Source: Cercis canadensis (Eukaryota; Streptophyta; Magnoliopsida; Fabales; Fabaceae). From it: a DNA stretch of 64,000 bases. Each line of letters opens with the position of its first letter. Position 1 is the first letter of the stretch. Shown one piece after another: positions 57,801 to 64,000 of the stretch. A program made the position numbers and the translations under genes. The notes under the pieces are model-generated. The model was not told where the DNA came from and made no database searches. It saw only the letters and a program-made list of their open reading frames with translations. Where the stretch lies: positions 159,742 through 223,741 of the forward strand of contig QAOA01000656.1 in assembly GCA_003255065.1 (NCBI GenBank), in the 5' to 3' direction.

Positions 57801-60130
57801 ACCACTCACATCATCAAGAACAACAAGTAACTTTCTACGTTGGAGACTTTCTCTAACAAAATTCGAACTTATGCTTGGGGTGCTAATATGCAAATTTTTT
57901 TCCCCTAATATTTCAGCCAGAAGTTTATCCCGTAAATCATTTTCTCTATGATTTTTCCATTCTTCCCTTACATTTGAAACAAAGTAGCATCCTTCAAATT
58001 CAGAAGAGAGTCTTGTGAACAAAGCTTCTGCAATGGTCGTCTTACCTATGCCACCCATGCCCCAAATTCCAATAATGCGCACATCTGCTGATCCAATACA
58101 TAATAATGATTCTACAAGTGAAATCTGTGCAATTCCAACAAGCCCCTTTGGAATATGTGGGTTGATATGATTCAATTTTTGCAAAACATCTTCAACAATT
58201 TTTTCAACTAGTTCAGACTCCAACCTGGATCAAAGAGACAGTGAAAAGTTAAAGGATACGGAACAAAAACATAAATTAATAGCTTCATCATTTTACTTTA
58301 TCATAACTCACAAGAGCTCATATCCAAATGTGATCCTTTCTTACCAAAAAGGCCACTTCGTGAATCAGTATATATTAAAAGATATAACTTATTATTCCTT
58401 TCCACAGATATCAGCAAATTGTGAGGGAAACCACTACAAACATATTCCCCGTGAATCATTAAAAAAAAAAAAATCACAGAAAATACAATCTGAAGAAGCT
58501 TCTTAGTTAATTAGAGGATCTATAGATGAACAAACTTCCCTCATGTTTGCTAGTGTGACTTGCAGTATAAATTATAATGCACCCATTTGTAAACCATTTT
58601 CAAAAGGGCAAATTTTTTTTGTCTATTTGAGTGACTCTTTTATTTAAAATAAAATATGTAATTTCTTGGTGTGTTGAAAAGTTACACTTGCTTTTTGAAA
58701 AACTTCTACTTTTATTAAATAAATTAATAATATAACTTACACATTTAAAACAAAAGCTACATAAGTTTAGAATTAAAAAAAAAAAAAAAAAAGAGGTTAC
58801 AAACTCTTGCTATCCACATCAGTGTATTATTTTGCAAGACGTACCATAGAGAAACTTGGGGTTGAAAACTAAATCAATTGCTATTTCATTATGGATTATG
58901 ACATTAATTAAGACAACTTTTGACACTTATAAATAATTTTGAGAGAATTATTGTTAGGTAACTCAAATAGAAAAGAATTCTAGGTCGAAAGAAACAAAAG
59001 GTTTTCACTTTGATGTCACTTCGAAGTTAATTTTTAAAATTACCCTAAGAAATAACTACTAAAAAACTTAGAATAAACATCGGTCAACAAAGGGAAAATT
59101 TGAAAACTTAAATTTTAGTGTCACCAAACTTAAAATCTTTATTCAATCTCCCACCTAGAATTATTTTCAATTTGAGTCCTCTAATAATAATTCTGCCAAT
59201 ATATTTTTTCAAAAGTTCACACCACTCCTGGTTGATATATTGTGTAAAGACAACTTGACATGTTGATTATATACCACATCGGGTAAGTAAGCCAAAGTAA
59301 CAAGACAACTCGAAAGAATGAAAAGGAGANTGAGTCCTCTAATAATAATTCTCCCAATATTTTTTTTCAAAAGTTCACACCACTCCTGGTTGATATATTG
59401 TGTAAAGACAACTTGACATGTTGATTATATACCACATCGGGTAAGTAAGCCAAAGTAACAAGACAACTCGAAAGAATGAAAAGGAGAAAAAGATAAGACC
59501 GAGACCATTGTGAACGAACCACACAACTCAAACTTGGAATTGTTTTTTAAGTGTTCCTACAAAATGAACTATAAAATTCTTCATATGATTCATGAATCGA
59601 ACTAAAAGATTGAAATGATGTTACCTTATTTTGGTTGAATCCAACCCAGAGAGATTGGTTGCTTGTGTCAGAGCAGCCTTCCACTTGTGCACTTTCTCCA
59701 TATCGTTTTTAAATCTCTTCTTATGTTTAACAAACGAATCAGCATAACTCCCAGTTTGTCTCCGTACATTTAATGGATCTATGTTGTAGAAAACAGGTAT
59801 GACGAGTCTTTCATATCTCTCTTTACATTCAAGTATTTTTACAAGTTCATCCAAGCACCATGTTGAAGAAGCATAATCTTTGGAGAAAATGATTACAAAA
59901 ATCTCTGACTCTTCTATAGTTTTTAGAAGTGTTGACGAGATCTCTTCTCCTCTATTGAGTCTTTTATCTACAAAAGTTCTAATCTTTTTCCTGCATAGTG
60001 CATCATAAAGATGACTTGTAAAATTGTATCGCGTATCTTCTCCTCTGAAACTGATGAACACTTCATAATTGGTCCGAGGAGGACAAGGATCATCAGCAAC
60101 TTCGTCAACAGAAGAAGCAGTGATTAACAT
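54787..60130 (-). CDS. TNL-D: divergent TIR-NB-ARC-LRR-C-JID resistance protein
   Basis: Exons: 59625-60130 (TIR), 56972-58224 (NB-ARC), 56553-56852 and 54787-56460 (LRR and C-JID). After merging the false 162-bp duplication at N 57279 the coding length is divisible by three, giving about 1189 residues. ATG 60130 (MLITASS) is the first in-frame ATG. Motifs: NYEVFISFRGEDTR; GIWGMGGIGKTT; KLLVVLDDVSG; GIPLALKVLGSS; MHDLIQEMGWEIVRQ; LRRs from LKSLYLSGCKNLVELP; C-JID with GGEVPKWFWYKE and VKQCGVLPLYAPDD. It is a cytoplasmic immune receptor, clearly diverged from A/B/C. Its last ~25 codons (VVFKIKTLESPP...) read through the primer-binding site of the adjacent Gypsy LTR. Confidence 0.92.
57117..57441. 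repeat. 162-bp direct repeat around N 57279 in TNL-D NB-ARC exon
   Basis: 57117-57278 and 57280-57441 differ at about three bases. As written the duplication shifts the frame and creates a stop. Collapsing 163 bases restores one open NB-ARC frame and a coding length divisible by three. This argues strongly for an assembly error. Confidence 0.9.
58225..59624 (-). other. Intron 1 of TNL-D
   Basis: About 1.4 kb between TIR and NB-ARC exons, AT-rich, no coding content. It includes a 156-bp direct repeat around N 59330 (59174-59329 and 59331-59486), again a probable unmerged overlap. Confidence 0.8.
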
Positions 60131-60256
60131 TGGAACAGTCACTCTCTTTGAACTAATTAACGACCAAAACAAAATGAGTTAGCACGAATTGGATCGTTCA
60201 TGATGAAGATTCATCAGTGAAATGTATTTAGTAATCGGTAACGGCAGATTTTGAGT

Positions 60257-60560
60257 TTAGAATGAGATATACAGTAAGGTAAAGCAAAGGTCAGAAAATG
60301 CCTCAAAGGTGAAACTATACCAAATTTGCGGACACCAATGAAAGACTATGTAGCCCCAGAGTCCAAGCAGAATGGTCAAAACCCCAGTAAGCACAGCCAA
60401 GTCTGAAGTCTGTCTCAGAAGCTTCAACAAGGGGGATGTGAATATGATGAGAGGTAACATTAACACAAAGCAGATGGTCAAGAAAGTCCAAGAACGTTTC
60501 AGGTAAACTTCCCACATTCTTGTCCCAAGAGCGTTTCTAAGGCAATAGCTTGCTATTTCC
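60257..60560 (-). pseudogene. MATE/DTX efflux transporter fragment
   Basis: The minus strand encodes VYLKRSWTFLTICFVLMLPL, then SPLLKLLRQTSDLAVLTGVL. This resembles the third membrane segment and following loop of plant MATE (DETOXIFICATION) transporters, which have a YLQRSW...PLLKLLGQ...DVA...SG pattern. Homology fades after about 60330. It has no start, most membrane segments are missing, and it lies 130-430 bp upstream of TNL-D. Recognition is from memory of the family pattern only. Confidence 0.55.
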
Positions 60561-60605
60561 AACAGAATTAAGCAAGGCAAAAACCAAAACGCCAAAAAAT
60601 TTCAG

Positions 60606-61147
60606 AGAAAGAATAATACTAGAATTAATCAAAAAAAGCAATTTAAGAGATGTGAAAGATTGTACCAGTGGGGCAAATATTTTCTTGTGTTTTATTTACA
60701 AACTAGTGAAAGACTGGAATACTAGGTCATATAAGACAAGAAATAGTGCTAACTGGCAATCGATCACAAGGCTCTTCTCGTAAAAAGAATAATACTAGAA
60801 TTAATAAAAAAAAGAAAAAAAGCAATTTAAGAGATGTGAAAGATTGTACCAGTGGGGCAAATATGAAAGCAAGACAGATCCGAGCTCAGTGGTACCCAAC
60901 AGTCCAACAATGGAATGGTATGAGAAACAGAGATGAGGTTCCTAGTCATTGGTAGTATAAAAAATGTTAACGTGGTTTTGATCTTTTTAAGGCTTAAAAC
61001 TATAAAGTAATGTTCACCTCGTAAATGCCAACACGGTTTTATTTTCTTGTGTTTTATTTACAAACTAGTGAAAGACTGGAATACTCGGTCATATAAGACA
61101 AGAAATAGTGCTAACTGGCAATCGATCACAAGGCTCTCCTCGTAAAA
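60606..61147. repeat. Interleaved duplication A-B-A'-X-B'
   Basis: Block A (60606-60679, AGAATAATACTAGAATTAAT) recurs at 60784-60863. Block B (60680-60783, TTTCTTGTGTTTTATTTAC) recurs at 61041-61147. The second A and B are separated by a 177-bp unique piece X (60864-61040). Either X inserted into the second copy of an AB duplication, or AXB was first and the left copy lost X. Confidence 0.8.
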
Positions 61148-61204
61148 AGAAGATCTTGTAATTAAAATTTTTTATTGACAAAATAAAAATTTCAAAAGTG
61201 TTTC

Positions 61205-61435
61205 ACCATACAAAATTATAATTATGAGTGCTTTGACATTAGAATTCATCGTCTTAGATTTGGTAAGTCTGACTCTATTTAAAAATTAGAATTAAGTTCT
61301 AGTTCTTGAGTTAAGTGTTCCACCATACAATATTATAATTGTAGGTGCTTTGACATTAGAACTCATCGTCTTAGATTTGGTAAGTCTGACTCTATTTAAA
61401 AATTAGAATTAAGTTCTAGTTCTTGAGTTACAAAA
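61205..61435. repeat. Tandem duplication, period 117 bp
   Basis: ACCATACAAAATTATAATTA... at 61205 recurs at 61322 with a few substitutions, each copy ending TTCTAGTTCTTGAGTTA. Confidence 0.9.
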
Positions 61436-61599
61436 AAACAAAATACTAGAAATAGTGGACAAATATAAAAATATTAAAGAGAATACAATGTTCTTGTTGA
61501 GTGAATTTTACACTTACTTTTTAGGTGTCCTAGCTTAAACAATTGAGAAGTTTTTGTAGATCAAATGGCTATTTAATGAGATTTTTATGTTAAATTGCA

Positions 61600-62930
61600 G
61601 ATCCTATGGACTTGAGCAAAGAAACAAGGACCTTTGAGGAGTTTGAGGACATAAACCAGAGCTTGGGTGCTCAGAAGCATCAGAAGGGAGAATCTGGCAG
61701 CAGCTCAGCGCCGCACCCCTCAAACTTCAGAGGTGCGGCGCCTGAAAATGACAAGAACCAGATCTTCCAGCAGCTCAGAGGTGCACCCCTTGAACAGTAG
61801 CGCCGCACCCCCCGCATGCGAAAAAATACACATTTTGGGACAGCAGCTCAGCGCCGCACCCCTCAAAATATAGAGGTGCGGCGCCCAAAAAAAGGCAAGA
61901 ACCAGATTTCTTCCAGCAGCTCAGAGGTGCCGCGCCCAAATTTCAGAGCTGCGGCGCCCGAAGTTAATTTTGCAGACGTGGCTTATTTTCTCATGGGTTT
62001 TAGGGCTTTAGAGTGAGGGATATAAATAGGAAACTAGGGAATTAGAAAGGGGGTCGTTCTTAGACACTCTTGGAGGCACAAAGGAGGCAAAGGAAGGATT
62101 AAAGGGAGGAGATGCAAGGCTGATTTGACCTTCAAACCAGAGTTTTTCCTCTTTTACCTTTGAATCATGTCTCAATTTTATTCTTTCTTGTTCTCTTCAT
62201 CTAGTATGAACTAATTCTCTTATCTAGGGTACGATGTAGCCTAATTAGGACCAGCTATAGTTTCTTATGAAGTTAATTCCATTATTTATCTCTTAAATTT
62301 GAGCGTTTATCTCTTCTCTTAATGCTTCTGATTGTCTGGCCAATAATTAGATGAATTGTTAATCACAATGAGACCGGAAGGAGAGTTGTGTGTCAAGTTC
62401 CTTGGGGTAAATGCCATGAGTTACATGGAGGATAGGAATATACCTCTATGGCTCATGTAATCAGTTAAAAAGATCCACAAAACTAAATGAATTCATAATT
62501 ATTGTAACTCGTATAGGGATATACAGGGTTAGTAGTTAAGGGATATTTACACTAGACCTTGGGAGAGGCTAGTGAATAAATTAGGGAATCTTGATTAGCA
62601 AATAGGAAGATAAATTGGAGTTAATGGAATATGGAATGAAAGCTGGGAGTAATTATGGTGAAGTCGGAACCCTAGGTGTTTCTCTCTTGCTGAATCTATC
62701 ATTTTTCTGGTTTAATTTGCTATTTTTCTGGTTTACATTGTTTTCATTCTATTTTTAGTTGTTTCATTGAAATATCTTCTTATCGATTGATTAGATAAAG
62801 TTAAGGTTAACCCTATTTCGGTAGTTGGTACATTAGTCCTCGTGGGAACGATAAATTGATCTCATTTTATTATTTGCAAACGACAACGTACACTTGTGTT
62901 GGAATTTTAACAACAGTTCTCCAAGGTCAT
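61600..62930 (+). mobile_element. Gypsy-like LTR remnant with GC-rich hairpins
   Basis: A GC-rich block with two inverted repeats (61708-61741 and 61851-61884) is followed by a TATAAATAGG motif (about 62021) and a leader. The right end has GTCCTCGTGGGAACGATAAA and AACGACAACGTACACTTGTG, a layout common near the end of plant Gypsy LTRs. Boundaries and target duplication were not found. Three overlapping small open frames (61606-62016) are low-complexity by-products of the repeated GCGCCGCACCCCT motif. Confidence 0.45.
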
Positions 62931-63021
62931 ATATATTATGGTAAAATAAAGTTTCATATCTTATTAGTTTTTTAGAAAATAATAATCAACACGTAATTAA
63001 TTTAAATTAAGTATATAAAAT

Positions 63022-63120
63022 TGTTGCGGGTGTCTTCTCCTCTAAAGCTTAGGAAGACATCATACATGGTGGAAGGGTCACAAAAAGTATAAGCTGCAGA
63101 AGAAAAAGCCATTGACATTG
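63022..63120 (-). pseudogene. TIR-domain N-terminal relic
   Basis: The minus strand encodes MSMAFSSAAYTFCDPSTMYD, then VFLSFRGEDTRNN, the start of a TNL TIR exon like TNL-A/B/C. Homology ends abruptly after GEDTRNN. It shows the cluster once extended further right. Confidence 0.85.
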
Positions 63121-64000
63121 GAATGGCCACACGAATCTGGGAAAAAAGTTTGGTATTTCTGTACTGTAAGAACAAACATAAAAGATAAGTTAGCAGAATT
63201 TTCTATTCAGCAACTTGGATATTTTTTTTTTAATTAGTAATGTAGCAGCAGTGATAATATCATCTACAAGAACAAGTTTTACACCTTAGTTGTCAACCTA
63301 GAATACAACTTAAATGTACCAGATGTTCTCTTCTATAAGACAACAGGGTCTATGAAGCATGAGTACTTCTAAATTCAAGCCGTACCCATATCCGGTATGT
63401 ATCTGGTACTGGATATGCTGGGGTGTACTCTTAAATTACATGACCAATTTTACAATACATAATATTATATTGTGTATTGTATACATGATATCCCGCAGTT
63501 GATGGAACTAACCTCTAAATTTGGTACTACCAAAAACTTTTAAAAAGTGAGTAATTTAGTGTGAGTTGAACACCTAAATAGTTGACAAGATGGACCTATA
63601 CTCTAAATTTGGTAGCACCAAAGATTTTAAAAAAATGAGTAACCTAGTGTGAGTTGAATATCTAAATAACTGACAAATTTTGAATTTAACTAGATCAAAA
63701 GTATTCTCTAATTTAAATCAACTTTTATACACATGTAACTTTGACCTACTTAGATTTAGAATTGTTCACTATTTGGATNCTACTTAGATTTAGAATTGTT
63801 CACTATTTGGATGTTTGACACATATTGGGGGATTTGTTTTTCGAAATCTTTGCCACTTATGTTTGTTTGTGCCAAAGTATATATACAATATACAATATAC
63901 CATTGTGTATTAGAGAATTGCCTTTATTACATATCCAAATACTATGAGCATTTCCTTTTATTGAATTTGAGATTGAGTGTATATGCAATAAATTACAAGT
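63121..64000. other. Right-end intergenic DNA
   Basis: No gene was seen. Direct repeats occur near 63500-63665 (CTCTAAATTTGGTA...GAGTAA...GTGTGAGTTGAA, two copies). A perfect 33-bp repeat flanks N 63779 (63746-63778 and 63780-63812), another probable contig overlap. Confidence 0.5.

Noticed and set aside
61606..62016. Three overlapping small plus-strand frames
   Set aside because: All three frames are open because of the GC-rich repeat; no conserved domain.

Overview
The window is nuclear DNA from a eudicot plant. TIR-NB-LRR (TNL) genes with several short introns exclude grasses. The body is AT-rich, and it holds a LIKE-COV gene, an ankyrin-PGG gene, a legume-type lectin and many plant transposons. 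The TNL proteins look like those of a woody rosid such as Citrus, but that is a guess from sequence style. No tRNA, rRNA, CRISPR array or prokaryotic feature was seen.

Layout. 1-31.9 kb is a decaying tandem array of closely related TNL genes, all on the minus strand. TNL-A (976-1481) is only its TIR exon; the rest lies off the left edge. TNL-B (16617-21048) is the best-preserved copy. TNL-C (25678-31878) is a pseudogene with at least six lesions, including a 1.08-kb hAT element in its NB-ARC exon. Between A and B lie a 2.4-kb hAT element, a long-inverted-repeat element, a Copia remnant, a broken ankyrin-PGG gene (9293-13035, plus strand) and a solo LTR. Between B and C lie a TNL 3' fragment and a minisatellite. 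32-36.7 kb is repeat-rich with a TIR-domain relic. 36789-39044 is an intact LIKE-COV (DUF502) membrane protein gene. A tRNA-derived SINE sits at 39777-39979. A legume-lectin gene (42604-43413) is followed by a dead Tnt1-like Copia element (43965-49517). 49.9-53.1 kb holds a TNL C-terminal fragment and a nested transposon carrying a nitrate/peptide-transporter (NPF) fragment. A Tat/Ogre-type LTR end abuts a fourth, more divergent TNL (TNL-D, 54787-60130). The right end has a MATE fragment, direct repeats, a Gypsy-like LTR with GC-rich hairpins and one more TIR relic.

Function. The region is a disease-resistance cluster. TNLs are intracellular immune receptors: the TIR domain signals, the NB-ARC domain is a nucleotide switch, and the LRR/C-JID region recognises the ligand. 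Ankyrin-PGG and lectin genes are also often linked to defence. Only TNL-B, TNL-D, LIKE-COV and probably the lectin look able to make full proteins.

Assembly caution. Most isolated single N bases, and the 957-N gap, are flanked by near-identical direct copies of the same sequence. These are best read as contig or haplotype ends that overlap but were not merged. Collapsing them restores or preserves the reading frame in TNL-B, TNL-D and the Copia pol. The strongest biological oddities are two transposons carrying host gene pieces: an RSH2/3 exon in a hAT, and an NPF exon in a long-inverted-repeat element. Next is a fossil NB-ARC half-exon kept in intron 1 of two TNLs.
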